A stretch of 64,000 nt of DNA from Eutypa lata (taxonomy: Eukaryota; Ascomycota; Sordariomycetes; Xylariales; Diatrypaceae), in NCBI GenBank assembly GCA_022661535.1, contig JAKULF010000014.1:62001-126000 (forward strand). Reading direction: 5' to 3'. The notes under the pieces were generated by a model. It ran no database searches. It saw only the letters and a list, made by a program, of their open reading frames with translations, and had not been told where the DNA came from. Positions 12,493-25,820 of the stretch are shown here, in pieces; the stretch's first letter is position 1, and the number at the start of each line of letters is the position of its first letter. The position numbers were made by a program, and so were the translations under genes.

Positions 12493-15400
12493 ATGAAGCT
12501 CCCGGAGAAGAAGAAGGAAGAGAAATCCGTCGTCATGAATCCGCCATCCACCGCGACTCATAGGCCAAGTGCCTTTGTTTTGAATCTGGAAGATGCTCTC
12601 ACGCCTGATCCTGGCACTGAGGATATGTTCAAGACTCAGGACAGCAAATTCGCCTTCTCACCTGGCCAATTGTCCAAGATGCTGAACCCTAAGTCCCACA
12701 ACGCCTTCTACGCCATGGGAGGTTTGGCAGGTTTAGAGAAGGGTTTAAGGACGGATAGGAGCACTGGCTTAAGCGTCGACGAGACGACGCTTGATGGGGT
12801 CATCACATTTGAGGATGTTGCTGCGAAGGGTACTCCTAAGTATGGCACTGCTGGTAACACGGTTCCTCAGGTCAAGGATCCCACTGAGACAGCGACCCCA
12901 TCGCACGTGAGCGGAACTGGTGGCTTCCTCGACCGTAAGCGCGTCTATACCGAGAATCGTCTCCCAGACAAGAAAAGCAAGACGCTACTCGAGCTCGCCT
13001 GGCAAACATATAATGATAAGGTGCTCATTCTTCTATCAATTGCGGCTGTGGTCTCCCTTGCTCTCGGCCTGTACCAGACATTTGGAGGTTCTCATGAAGC
13101 GGGAGAGCCGCGTGTCGAATGGATCGAGGGTGTCGCTATCCTAGTTGCCATTTTCCTGGTCGTGATTGTTGGAACCCTCAACGACTGTAAGTCATCACTT
13201 TAGATTATGGGTTGTATCGAATGCGGTTCCCTCTTCGCCGCGGTCCCTGATCGAGTAGTGAATCTAACAAGTGCAACAGGGAATATGCAGCGCCAATTTA
13301 ATCAGCTGAATAAGAAACATGACGATCGCATGGTCAATGTTGTCAGGTCCGGAAAGACTGTTGAAATCTCCGTCTTCGACTTATTGGTTGGTGATGTTGC
13401 ACTTCTTTCAGTGGGAGACCTAGTGCCAGCCGATGGTGTTTTCATCAAAGGCCACGGTGTTAAGTGTGACGAGTCATCGGTAACAGGTGAATCGGATCTA
13501 ATGAAGAAGTTACCTGCGGATGAAGTATTCACTGTCATCAACGACGTGGCGGCAGGTAAAGGGGGAAATGTCAATATGGATAAGCTCGATCCCTTCATCA
13601 TATCGGGAAGCAAGATTCAAGAAGGATCAGGTTACTTTCTCGTCACCGCCGTCGGCGTCAACTGCACCTACGGTCGTATCTCCATGTCCCTAAGAACCGA
13701 GCAAGAAGACACGCCCCTGCAGAAGAAGCTTAACGTTCTAGCGGACCAGATTGCCATATTTGGTGCCAGTGCAGCCCTGATTCTGTTCATTGTTCTCTTT
13801 ATCAAGTTTTGTGTCCAACTCCCATCCAGTCAAGATACCCCAGATGAAAAGGGACAGCAATTTCTAGAGCTCTTCGTTGTCAGCGTCACTGTGATAGTGG
13901 TTGCGGTACCAGAGGGTCTCCCACTCGCTGTGACCTTGGCACTTGCTTTCGCAACCACCAGAATGATGAAAGACAATAACCTGGTTCGAATACTGAAAGC
14001 GTGTGAGACCATGGGGAACGCCACTACGATTTGCTCAGATAAGACGGGTACCCTCACTCAGAACCAGATGACAGTCGTCGCAACAACTTTGGGCAAAGAC
14101 GTTAGCTTCGGCGGCGTCGACCCTACTCTAGATGAGGTCGTCAAGCCTAACAACGATGGCAGCGAATCTGCGGTTGAGAAGGATACTGTCGGCTCCGTAC
14201 CGAATGTCACCGCTGGTGAATTCGTCCAGTCGCTGAGCGATGAGACTAAACGGTTGATTATCCAGTCAAACGCCGTTAATTCCTCGGCCTTCGAGGGCAA
14301 CCAGGATGGGAAAATGACTTATATCGGTTCAAAGACTGAGGTTGCGCTGCTGACGTTCAGTCGAGATCAACTCGGCGCCGGGCCAGTACATGAGGAAAGG
14401 GAGAGTGCGAATACCATTCAACAAATTCCTTTTGACTCTGCCGCTAAATTCATGGCATCAATTGTCAAGCTACCCAGTGGAAAGTTTAGAGCGTATGTCA
14501 AAGGAGCTTCGGAAATTGTCTTAAGCAGATGTACACGGGTCATCACGGAGCCAGGTGCTGGTGAAATTACTTCAGCAGAGATGACAAGTGAAGACCGAGA
14601 ATTGTTCAAGCAGAGAATCGCTTCATATGCTGGCCAAACACTTCGAACCATTGGCTCGACATATCGCGATTTCGATTCATGGCCTCCGGAGGGCTCCGAA
14701 TCCGAAGAAGACCCTCAGCTCGCCGATTTCGGTAAGATCCACCAAGATATGACGCTTATTGCCATCTTCGGTATCAGGGACCCGCTGCGAGCGCCTGTCA
14801 TCGATGCCCTGAATGATTGTAGACGCGCCGGTGTCGTCGTCCGCATGGTAACTGGTGACAACATCCTAACGGGAAGTGCCATTGCCCGAGAGTGCGGAAT
14901 CTACCACCCCGAAGAAGGGGGGATTGCTATGGAAGGGCCGGATTTCCGTCGAAAGAGCGAGGAGGAGTTGAAGGAGATCGTTCCCCACTTGCAAGTTCTT
15001 GCTCGGTCTAGCCCGGAAGACAAGAGGATACTGGTTCAGACTCTCAAGAGCCTCGGGGAGACCGTCGCCGTCACGGGCGATGGCACGAACGATGCTCCGG
15101 CCTTGAAGCTAGCCGATATTGGTTTTGCAATGGGAATCGCCGGCACAGAAGTCGCCAAAGAGGCGGCAGATATTATCTTGATGGATGACAACTTTGCCTC
15201 GATTGTCAAGGCTCTCTGCTGGGGTCGTGCCGTCAATGACAGCGTTAAGAAATTCCTACAGGTAAGTATGTAGCTATCCATGCCTCCAATTACAGTATGC
15301 TAAATGTTGTATCTAGTTTCAACTCACAGTTAACGTCACAGCAGTCGTGTTAACCTTTGTCTCTGCTGTTTATTCACAAACAGGGGAATCTGTCCTCAAC

Positions 15401-16228
15401 GCCGTGCAGCTACTCTGGGTTAATCTAATCATGGATACATTTGCGGCTCTAGCGCTCGCCACCGACCCTCCGAGCCACAGCGTCTTGGACCGAAAACCTG
15501 ATAGGAAGTCTGCCCCGCTCGTCACGACTCGGATGGGCAAGATGATCATGGGCCAGGTGGTCTGCCAGCTCGCCATCTCCTTCGTCCTCTACTTCGGGGG
15601 TGCCTCGCTGCTCGGATACCGCGTCGCCGACGACGAGCACGAGGCGAAGCGGCTCAACACGCTGGTCTTCAACACGTTCGTCTGGCTGCAGATCTTCAAC
15701 GAGTTCAGCAACCGCCGCCTGGACAACCGCCTCAACATCTTCGAGGGCATCACGCGCAACTGGTTCTTCATCGTCATCAACGCCATCATGATCGGGGGGC
15801 AGGTGCTCATCGTCTTCGTCGGCGGCGAGGCCTTCAAGATCGTGCCCCTGGACGGGAAGGAGTGGGGTCTCTCGCTCGGCCTCGGAGCCATCTCCATCCC
15901 CTGGGGCGCCGCTATCCGCAAGTTCCCCGATTCTTGGGCCCGCGCCATCGGCTTGACCGTTGCCTGGCCGTTTTCTAAGCTCATCTCCGTCTTGCCTACG
16001 TTCGGGAAGAAGAAGAAGAAGAAGGGTGGCAGGACTGCGGAGGATGGTAAGGAGGAGGAAGAGGAGGAGGGGGATTTCTTCCGCCCGTCTCTGAGGACTA
16101 TGTCGTCTATTAGGGGACCCAGGGTAAGCGAACATATCGGTATCCGGCAGCGCGTGCATGATGCCAAAGATAAGGCGAAGGACAAAGTCCATGAAGTGAA
16201 GCATGGCTCCCCGCCAAGGCGTCTCTAG
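12493..16228 (+). CDS. PMC1: PMC1-type calcium-transporting P-type ATPase
   Basis: Three exons, 12493-13186, 13280-15261 and 15317-16228, give about 1195 residues. This is a type IIB P-type ATPase, which exports Ca2+ from the cytosol into the vacuole (yeast Pmc1) or across the plasma membrane. Seen in order: N-terminal FSPGQLSKMLNPKS and KGLRTDRSTGLS typical of fungal members, actuator motif TGES, M4 motif VVAVPEGLPLAV, phosphorylation site SDKTGTLT with Asp near residue 485, nucleotide-binding KGASEIVLSRC, hinge TGDGTNDAPALK, and M6 motif NLIMDTFAALALATDPP. The tail carries a lysine run followed by an acidic run. The first intron splits a Trp codon, restoring LNDW as in relatives. The next in-frame ATG, at 12535, is an alternative start. 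The 3' part (about 15520-15930) is far more GC-rich than the 5' part. Confidence 0.95.
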
Positions 16229-18221
16229 AGATGGTGAGTGGAGCGGCGGCATGGGGGTGAGGAGGGATCATTTGTATCTGTCGCTGATCGGTTGTTCATG
16301 ACGGGCTGTTGTAGAAATTATAGGCTTTAGAGGCTAGGGTTTAGATTATAGAGCTTTTCGTTCTTGCATTATGGATTACATCTATTTCTTATAAGGCGTC
16401 CATATTATCACTAGGGCATGTAACGGTCGTAAAAACCGTGGGCTTGCATTGCTGATGATCATTACGAGTTGACAAGTACGTGACGTCATATTCTAGCCAC
16501 TCGTAATACTTGCTACCCGGCCTCTTCAAGGGGCTCCATCTGTTATAGAAACCCTTGATCATACTCCTTTATTAGGGATATTGCAAGATATTAATAAGTG
16601 ACTGTGTAAGTAGGTAGGTGTATATAGAGTTATTAGCCTATGCGGGAACTAATCCTCGTCGGGGTAAGAACAGGCCCTTAGCCCAGGTTCGCACCCACGT
16701 TTTCCAGGGGTCTAGTTAGTGTAATCTCGGCTATCTGAGCCTATCTCCATTTTCAGTATCTCCACTATTAACTAGTATGTAGTAGGTATTGTTGGGATCT
16801 ACCTAGGAAGAAACACACTCATAAGACTTACGCATATAACTAAGCGTTATACAGGATGCATGCATCTCGATAGTGATTTTCTTTTGGTCCTACTATGGAA
16901 GCCACTTCGCATCCCCCTTCCTAGTGTAGAAGCTCAATCCATCGCTAGCTATTGTGGTGAACGTGGCGCGCCATGTCCTTCTATCCTTAGAGTAATTGTT
17001 GCGGCGCAGGGTGGGTTCCCAAAAATGCGAACTTGGAGAATCTGCAGTGATGAGCTGACCAGACCTCGTATAAGGGAGCTTTGCCCCCTAAATTACTATG
17101 CCAATATGCCGAAAGAGCTCCTTTATCATCATGGCCTATCTACTATGAACACTTTGGGTTAAGACTATTGCAATTTATCTATGACTACAGGAAAATCAAC
17201 ATGTAATTCAGGCCGGGGAAAGGTGTGGGACCTAGTTAGCTAACTACAGAGATATAACATGGCTTGACACCGGATTCTGCCGACCGAAAATTCCCGAAGG
17301 GCAGCGAGCAGCGAGTTTGCAGATCTGGGTTCGGTGTCTTTGCAACGGATTGACCCCTGATCCTGGGCAGCTGAGTATTTTGCTTCGACGAGATTCGCCA
17401 GACGGGCGCATCAGACGAGCAAAAGAAAAGCAAGCCACAAACTCCCACCCACTCACGCGCCTCGTCTGAAATGTAACCTGGGCGCAAATCCACCAACATT
17501 TTTGCCCGCATAATTCTTTTTTTCCTGCAGCCAAACCTTGACCGGGGGTGGGGATGGTTCGAGCTCGGCGGGCTGGCTGTAATGCGAAAGACGTGGATTG
17601 TGTGTTGTCTTGAAAATAGATGAAATTAAATGAAAATAACATAAGGTCGGTACCGGTGGGAGTAACGTCAGGTACAGTGGGAACACCCCCTTTTTCACCG
17701 GGAATGTAAACTTCTAAGAATATAATGACATGTCAAAAAAATAACGGCCCGAATTAGCTCGCTACCCATTCTATTACCGTATCTTCGAGCCGGAGCTCTG
17801 GATAATATGGTAGGTCAATCTTTGCGAAGGTGATCCGCCTAAGCTTCGTATTTTATCCTTGTAGATGCAGGATCTAGGCTAGGCGCTGACATACCAGACA
17901 CCTGAGTGCTGTAAGGTCAGACTACCTACCTATCAGACAAACGCGACGAATCTGGCATGCGAGCGAGCAAGCGCCAACCATAGATTCGTTAGTACCTGGA
18001 AATTCCATATCAAATATGCATGTGCCTTCTTCGTTTCTCCTTTGATTGCGTTTTGTATATCGGCGACCTTGTTAATTGTTAATAATATTTTTAAGGGGTT
18101 TGATAGACTTGGTTTTGAAGTGTGTATCACGTCGGCTATGTGCCGAATCTACTTTCGTTTCTTTATTAAAACAACACTTATTGTCTAAAAGCTAATAGGG
18201 AGAAAGGGGGTTAAGTTCACA
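16229..18221. other. Intergenic, no gene seen
   Basis: A second TGACGTCA lies at 16481-16488. Short frames at 16860-17162 (plus) and 17236-17698 (minus) show no recognisable domain or splice-supported extension and are not called. Several TAGGTA/TACCTA tetra- to octamers occur, as in most gaps of this window. Confidence 0.5.
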
Positions 18222-20888
18222 ATGCGGTGGTCTCACTCATTGCTAATTGGGGGGTTGCTCTTCCAAAGTGGAATTGGGAGAGCCGATCCAACATGGCCGT
18301 CATCAACTGACGAGCTGGAGGAAATTATGTTTCAGGTACAAGGCTATCGGTCCAGGGAGTTCGGCGGGACCGTGATTCCGTGTACGAACGAAGCGTCCGG
18401 GCCGGGGAGAGCGGCAGCAGCCGAATGGGTTCGCACTGCTTTCCATGACATGGCAACGACCTCGATCGACACGAAGAACAACGTGCGGTCCGGTGGCATG
18501 GACGGGTCGATCCAGTTCGAGTTAGGCTATGCTGAGAACATAGGCCCAGCTTTCAACACGACAATCAATTTCATGAAGGATTTCTTCACCAGCCAGTCGA
18601 GCGTGGCAGATATCGTCGCGCTAGGCATGTACTTCGCGGTGCGCTCCTGCGGCGGCCCTCCCCTCTCGGTGAGTGGCGGGCGTGTCGATGCGACCACGGG
18701 CGGTCCGCTCAGCAACGTCCCCGTACCTCAGAATAGCGCCTACATCTTCGAAAATCAGTTCAGCCGGATGGGTTTCAGCAGGACCGAGATGATACAGGCA
18801 GTGGCTTGCGGACACACTCTAGGCAGCGTCCACGCGGACGAGTTCCCTCAAATCGTCCCCGTTGGCTCGGCACCGCCCAACGACGAGATTTCGATGGATT
18901 CCACGATGACGACGTTCGACAATAGGATTGTCACCGAATACGTCTCCGGGAATACCACTAACCCCCTGGTGGTGGGGCCTTCTATCAAGGCGACGAGGAA
19001 CTCGGACTTCAAAGTCTTCAGTTATGACCAGAACGTGACTATAAACGGAATGTCGGACCCAGCGGAATTTCGTAGCATTTGCCAAACGGTTTTCCAAAAG
19101 ATGATCGACACCGTACCCTCATCTGTAACGCTCTCGGCCCCTATTCAGCCATACTTCGTCAAACCCGTCGACATGCAAGTGACACTTAACGCGGGAGCTT
19201 CTACCATGCAACTGGGTGGGTTGATTCGCGTTAGAACTACTACATTAGGAGGAGATTCTGTCTCGAGCGTGGCGGTGACGTTCAAAGACAGAAATGGTGG
19301 CAGCAACTGCGGCAGTGCTGGTTGTACTTTCACGGCAAGCCTCCTTGGGGCATCTAGCGGGTTTGATGACACGTTTGTCGTGAGTCTCTGTAACACATTC
19401 GTAATTATGAGAGCCCCAGAACTGGAACTGACATGTCTCGAAGTGGTTTCCAATTGATCATGCGATTTCCACCGCTACCGGAATATCGTCGTTTACTCTA
19501 ACCCTTAATATGGCTAGCGGTACCACGCAAACCGTCGACAACAATGGCGATTCATACCCTTTACAGGACTCCATTCTCGTCCAGGGGCCCCAGAGCTGTG
19601 TCCTCTCGTCTACTGGGGCGCTTACAGTAACGGCAGCTGTAAGTCTGACAGAGTTTGAGAGCTAAGACGATTGTATTGACCAGCCCCTGATAGGTGCGGA
19701 ACGATCGCAATAGCTTCCCTGTAAATATGTTCTTGTCATATAAAGAGCCGACCGGTGACGCGAATCTCCCTGTCCCGAACTTGAGAAACGCCACGGTTGC
19801 TATGACGAGAGGAGATTGCGTCGGGGCTTACACATTTTATACAGCGCAGTATACCGTCCCCGGAGATCTCGCGTACGCTTCGAAAATCGACGTGATTAGT
19901 GGCAGTGGCACGTCCGCTTTAAGTGATGCCTTCAACTCCGCTAGCGATCTGGGTGGCAGTTGTCAGGTGTTCCAAAACCCGCCTCCGTTGTCGCAGTGCA
20001 CAACTGGACAGGGATCTACTCCCACAAGTTCCTCATCTACGTCGTCCTCGGTTGGCACCGTTACTTCTTCATCCTCGACAATATCCATTAGCGTCACTTC
20101 TTCGACTTCGTCAGTCACTATAAGTAGTACTACCAGTTCAAGTGTTGGCCCGGTTGAGACACTGCGCCACAGACAAACCATGGGAGGTTACAGCCTTGTT
20201 GGTTGCCAGAAAGAAGCGACAAATGGTCGTGCCTTAACGGGTGCCTCATTCGCCTATGATGGCATGACCTTAGATAGCTGCATGGGAAACTGTACCGGAT
20301 TCTACTACTGGGGAGCCGAGTATGGCCGAGAATGTGAGTTGTTGGAACGATGGGCCACTACTCCTGGCCCTTCCTATAATACACTAGCTAACCAACTGTC
20401 ATTCGTGATTAGGCTACTGCGGCGACTCACTTGCAGCAACACGCGAGAGTACTGCGCTCGATGATTGTAACATGGTCTGCTCAGGAGATGATACCCAGTA
20501 CTGTGGCGCCGGGGATAGAATTGAGTTGTACAGCAGTACAGCAACCCGACCTACTCCGACCGCCACACTGGCCCCGAAGCCGACCGTATCACCGTACGTC
20601 CGTGTCGGTTGCTATAAGGAGGTCCCCAATGGCCGGGCACTGACTGGTGCGGCTTATGCTGACGATGCAATGACGCTAGAAATGTGCGCTTCCGAGTGTA
20701 GTAGCTTCCCCTACTGGGCTACTGAATACGGGCGCGAGTGCTATTGCGGTAACACGCTAGACGCCTCGAGTACACCTGCGAGTGAAGGCGACTGCAACAT
20801 GATCTGCGCAGGAGACAAGTACGAGTATTGCGGCGCAGGCGACCGTCTCGAGTTATATTATGCCAACACGACTAATGGGTTGCCGTAG
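18222..20888 (+). CDS. Secreted haem peroxidase with two WSC domains
   Basis: Four exons, 18222-19379, 19444-19638, 19694-20333 and 20413-20888, give about 822 residues; all joins keep phase. Seen: a signal peptide (about residues 1-21), a plant/fungal-superfamily peroxidase domain with distal site RTAFHDM (His about 75) and proximal haem ligand ACGHTLGSVH (His about 198), a middle region of about 200 residues, a Ser/Thr-rich linker (about 20020-20150), and two tandem Cys-rich WSC domains starting near residue 617 and near 723. WSC domains bind carbohydrate or act at the wall, so the enzyme probably oxidises substrates outside the cell while attached to wall or plant polysaccharide. The intron in the first WSC domain splits a Cys codon, restoring ECYCGD. 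The natural substrate is not known. Confidence 0.9.
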
Positions 20889-22103
20889 CCCCCTATCCTA
20901 TCGTGAGAAATGTTTCATGGTTCAGCTGTTAGAGAGAAGTTGGCGGCCTGAGAGCGCTCGCCGCGAAGATTCACGCAGATGGTGAAATGCCGGTCCACTC
21001 ACGCGCCAGCTTTTGCGAAGGATTCGCCTTCTCTGTACCGAGTGTGGTAGGGAAAGCTGCGGCGATGTTTCAAATAAAAGTTCTGAAGAGAAGGAGGCTA
21101 GTGGGTGTTGGATGGTCTATGCCGGCAATAAGAAACAGTTAAATATGCGATGCAATGAATCGCTTGAGCATTTATGAGTTACCTGATTAACGAGTTAAGG
21201 GCTTAAAGGAAGTAATGCGAAGTATGAAGTAATTGACATCTTATTTGATACTGGATCATTGAAAAGAGCATTAAGGCTATACCTAGTATTTACATAGACA
21301 TATACGCCCCTAATACATAATGTAAAGTTACGAACATGACATAGTTCTTTCTTCTAGACATGCTGACATTGATGGTATTGCTTGTTCCAGAATTCTTCAA
21401 CACAATACGAAGGTAAGCGCGTCAACCGCGTTAATGGTTAATAGAGTGAGTGCACTGGACACTTATAAATTTAGCGCGCTCACCTGCCTGCCACCTGATA
21501 GGACAAGGATTTTACACTAGCGACTTCGGATGCAACCGCCGCTGACGGGCGAACCTCGATTGAATATTCATCCATATTCGTACCTACATGTATGTATGAA
21601 TAGTACCTACCTATAGTTACCTTAGGTAACCACCTACTTTTTGAAGTTCTGAGGCACCTATCGATATCACCACATCCTAGGGTCCAATTCTTCCAAGGTT
21701 TCTAATAATTAATACAAAGTCGCATGTATTCTGTCCCCGTTTGAACTCTGACACACGCAACAAATTGCCAAACACAGTCAGATACTATGGTAGATCAGAA
21801 CAGCGCCTTATCTTTAAGCATCTCCACGTCACAAGCCTTACCATTCACCACACCGACAGCCCCAGCGTTATAGATACCTACTTACCCAAGGGTCAATAAT
21901 GTCTGTTGGTATGCTCTCTGCTCATGCTAATACTAGTGCCACCATATCTCTTTCATACTAATTAGAGCTGAAAGGAACCATTCTAAGATATCGCTACCGC
22001 TACCGCAACGAACCTTTATGCCCAGCCCATGAAACGAGAGGTGGCAGTTTAGAGTGCGGATGGTCATCTCAGGGTCGCGACCTCATACCCTAGACCGGAA
22101 GCT
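20889..22103. other. Intergenic, no gene seen
   Basis: No supported coding sequence. Contains several TACCTA/TAGGTA words near 21590-21650. The right end is the presumed promoter of the SUMO protease gene. Confidence 0.5.
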
Positions 22104-25100
22104 ATGTTTACAGAACTATTCAATATGGTCTGGGTTAGTTGCGCAACCTTGAAAGGATGTTATGTAACTAACTAAACAGCAGAACGCTCAACGGAAAAAG
22201 CCTGCTAGCATCTTTGCGCCAACTCCCGTGAACACATTGAATGGGCCAAGACAGCAGACCACATCATCTCGACCTATACCCCCTACTCCATCCAGAAAGT
22301 CCGAATCGATTTCGCCGTCTCCGAAACGTCAAAAGGTTCGAGAAAGCCCCGCCAATTTTCATACCGAAGCTCATTTTGCGCTCCAACCACAATTCGATGG
22401 GCTTCCAGACTCTGTTATTCCTAGGAAGCGCTCGGCGAGCGATAGTATCTCCGCAAGCGAGACCCACCACACCATGAGCGGACAGTCTTCGAGTAACAAG
22501 AGCAATTCTCAGAATATTTCCGAGCTGCGACAAGTAGAAAAATATGTTCGAACACCAACAGGGAAACGGCCAAGACGGAAGACGCCCAAAAGGGAGGGGA
22601 GAGAGGAATCTACTGCTGTGTATGTTGAGTCTGATGAGGATAGGGACCCTCTTGCCGAAGACGGTGATGTGCGGGTTGTTGAATATCCGGAGGGTACGAC
22701 ATTTTCCCAGCAGCAACCAAAGAGTGATCCCCACCACGGTGATTTACCACTAGACGCCCTTAAGAAGCGCTTTCAGTCTACACCACGAGGTCCTCCTGGG
22801 ACGAAAAATCTTTATTCCATCATAGAGAGCGCGACTAAGAAACGGCCTCGCTCAGACCACAGCGATGACGAATTGTCTGCGGACGCATATGCTGAGAATC
22901 CGAGAACCAGAATACCAGTACCACATGCTCAACCCAAGTCATTGAGCCTCTCAACAAAAGGGGATGTAAAGCGAACACAGTTCACGGTAACCAAATTCAA
23001 ACCTCGGCAATTACAAAAGACTCCAGTGCGACCCGAGAGCGATGCCAAGGTAGCAGCGGGAATAATTGGTTCAGGGTTAGAGGTAAAGCGAGCTGTCGAT
23101 GGACAGTTCGGCTTTGGAGAATCAACTGAGCCTAACGGGTGTCGTCTGTCCGCTCGAGAGCTCAGTACTATCCTACATCCTACGGACCGCCAAAACGGTA
23201 GTATCCTAGGAAAATATTCTTATCTCACGATCAACCTTCTAAAAGCTCATGATATCCTCGTGCCATCGACACCAGAAGGCCGTATCATTTGTGTAAAGCG
23301 CTCGTCTGACATCACGGTTTCGGCGGGTGCTAAGCTCTATGTAGAATTCTCATATCCACCGGATGTTGAGAAGTTTACACAATGGGTTACGATGCCAAGA
23401 CAAGGGTTGAATCCAATTTCCGTATCGAAAAAGCCAGAGTGAGTCAAAATCTTGTAGATTACATATCGGGAAGCTAACCAATTCACAGAATGGAGCTAGA
23501 AAGGGAGCTTAACAGATGCTTCAAGAATGCCGACCGTCCCACCGTGATAAGAGATGGACAACTAGCAGAGGATGTCATGCTTATGCAGCACAATGCGCAA
23601 GCTCGTCTTCAGGATCAGAGTCACGGAATCACGATGAGTGGCATACGTCGGGCACAAACTCTACGCGTTCCCAGAAAATTGTTGAGGGACAACATGGAGT
23701 CAACAGTTCCTTCTACAGCAACAAATGATACTTATGAGATCCCGGAAAGTCCACCCCAGTCCAGAGAGGCCCGTCCCGTACGGACGACACGTTCCACGTT
23801 CGTACCGAAAGACCCTACACCAGAGCCGGAATTGCCATCGTGGACAGCCAGTAATCCAGACTGGGAACTGAGATGGCGTAACTCTTTGATTTTTCCTTCG
23901 CATGGTAAGAGCCGGGCAACTGTGGATAAACACGATATCGAACGACTAAACGAGGGACAATTCCTCAATGACAATATCATTATTTTCTACCTTCGTTATT
24001 TACAGCATAAACTCGAAACAGAGTTGCCGGATCAAGCCCAGAGGATCTATTTCCAAAACACGTTCTTCTTCGACAAGCTCAAGCCAACCAAGGCCAGCGG
24101 AAGAATCAACTATGACAGCGTCAAGGGCTGGACTTCAAAGGTTGATCTGTTCGCGAAGGACTACATCGTGGTGCCGATCAACGAGTATTCGCATTGGTAC
24201 GTTGCGATTATCTACAACGTCCCTAAACTCATTCCTAGCGAACCCGAATCGCCTGATACGCCCCAACCCCAGCAAGAATCAATCGTCGTTGAAGATGGCA
24301 ACAGGACCCCACAAATCGAATCAACGGTCGAGGACTCGGATCAGGCAGGGACCCTTTCCAGTGCTCAGAACGATGTGGAGGCCGGAATCAGTCGTATGTC
24401 CATCCACAGTCCAGGCATCATAGAGAAGGAGGCTAAGCAAGCAGAAGACGCCGACCGTCATACACCCCAAGAAGTTGTAGAAGGCTCCAAGGACACGGCG
24501 ATAAATCTGACCCAGGAACCGGAAGCCGTTTTGCCAGAAGTTGAGCAGACGCAGTCCTTGGGTGGCATGGGCCGTAAGAAAGCTGGGAAGAAACAAAGCA
24601 GCGGACCCCGACGGTACGACCCAGATCAACCCAGAATAATCACGCTTGATTCCCTTGGGGGTTCTCACTCCCCTGCTTGCAACTTCCTGAAGCAGTATCT
24701 GGTAGCAGAACTCAAGGACAAAAAGGACATTGAAATTCCAAGTCCCGGGGCACTCGGTATGACGGCGAAAAACATCCCTCTGCAACTGAACTATTGTGAC
24801 TGCGGGCTGTATCTCTTGGGATATATACAAGAGTTTCTCAAGGATCCCGATACGTTTGTCCGCAGTATCCTCCAACATGAGCGGATACAGTGGGATCTTG
24901 ATCCTTCAGACCTGCGCAACCGGATTAGAGATGTTATATTTGAACTGCAGGGAGAGCAGCAGGAAAGGGAAGATGCACATAAGGAAGAGAAACGCCGGGC
25001 TGCGTCTAAAAAGCCAAGGAATAGTAGCAGTAGGCCGTCGTCGAGAGACGAACCAAAGGGTAAAGAGTCCCCCGCAAAGCTTAGGCGCGAAGCAGAAACC

Positions 25101-25820
25101 AACACTGCTCCCGAAATTGCGGAAAGGTCTGATCACGACGCAAAGTCGGAAGTTCAGAGTGCTGCACCTAAGCAGACAGCTAATACCTCGTTATTCTTCC
25201 GTCGGGATGAGAATAAGACGAAGGCGAACTTGACGAAGGAACACACAACGTCACCTCTTAGCAACACGGAAGAGTCGAACATTGCCATACAGCCCAAAAC
25301 CTCCTCTATTCCAGAACTTGAGAGGCAACAATTATTGCCATCGCGTGATTCCAGCAGCGAGCGCATACCTGGCTCATTTCCGACCTCACCCCCTAAAACC
25401 CAAACAAGGATCACAATTGAGATCCCCAGCCAGGAGACAGTACAGTCTTCTAACGCGGATAACATAAGCGCGGCGGAGAAGAAATTGCTCTCTCCGCTTA
25501 TGTCCTCCCCGAGAACCTCATCTCATAGACCTACAACCGACGCCGATCGGAATCGAAGGCTCAAGGTTGACGATCTTAACAGAGACTATACCGTTACTGA
25601 TCCGGCTACTAAAACACCTAAGAAGCTTGCAAACGGGACTCATCCCGAGTCGCCAAGGCGACATCGCAAGACTCACTCTAGATCCCATATTGATTCGTCG
25701 CCTCAGCGAGCAACCACGAGTCATCACTTTGCTGGGCGCCGGGATGGCGACACGCAAGGTCACGCCAAGTGTACTCTTAAACCCGTTCAAAATAACGAAG
25801 TTGTAGAGCTTTCGGACTGA
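22104..25820 (+). CDS. ULP2: Ulp2-type SUMO-specific cysteine protease
   Basis: Exons 22180-23438 and 23489-25820 are firm and give about 1196 residues. The open frame of the first has no ATG near its 5' end and begins after an acceptor-like CTAACTAAACAG, so a short upstream exon is required; 22104-22133 with donor GTTAGT fits in phase and adds ten residues, but it is tentative. The product is a C48 peptidase that removes SUMO, especially poly-SUMO chains, in the nucleus. Seen: long basic disordered N-terminus, a pleckstrin-like middle region, catalytic domain from about 23870 with EGQFLNDNIIIFYLRYL, catalytic His in SHWYV (24192), Asp in LDSLG (24648) and Cys in DCGLY (24801). About 130 acidic residues interrupt the domain between His and Asp, as in Ulp2/SENP6-7. 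The Ser-rich tail of about 280 residues is disordered. Confidence 0.9.

Noticed and set aside
15449..16252. 267-residue frame on the minus strand
   Set aside because: Antisense of the Ca2+ ATPase 3' exon, Arg/Glu/Asp-rich and produced by its GC-rich codons.
16481..16488. Second TGACGTCA as a paired regulatory element of the Ca2+ pump
   Set aside because: It lies downstream of the gene, and about one copy per window is expected by chance.
16860..17162. 100-residue plus-strand frame
   Set aside because: Random-looking composition and no conserved motif.
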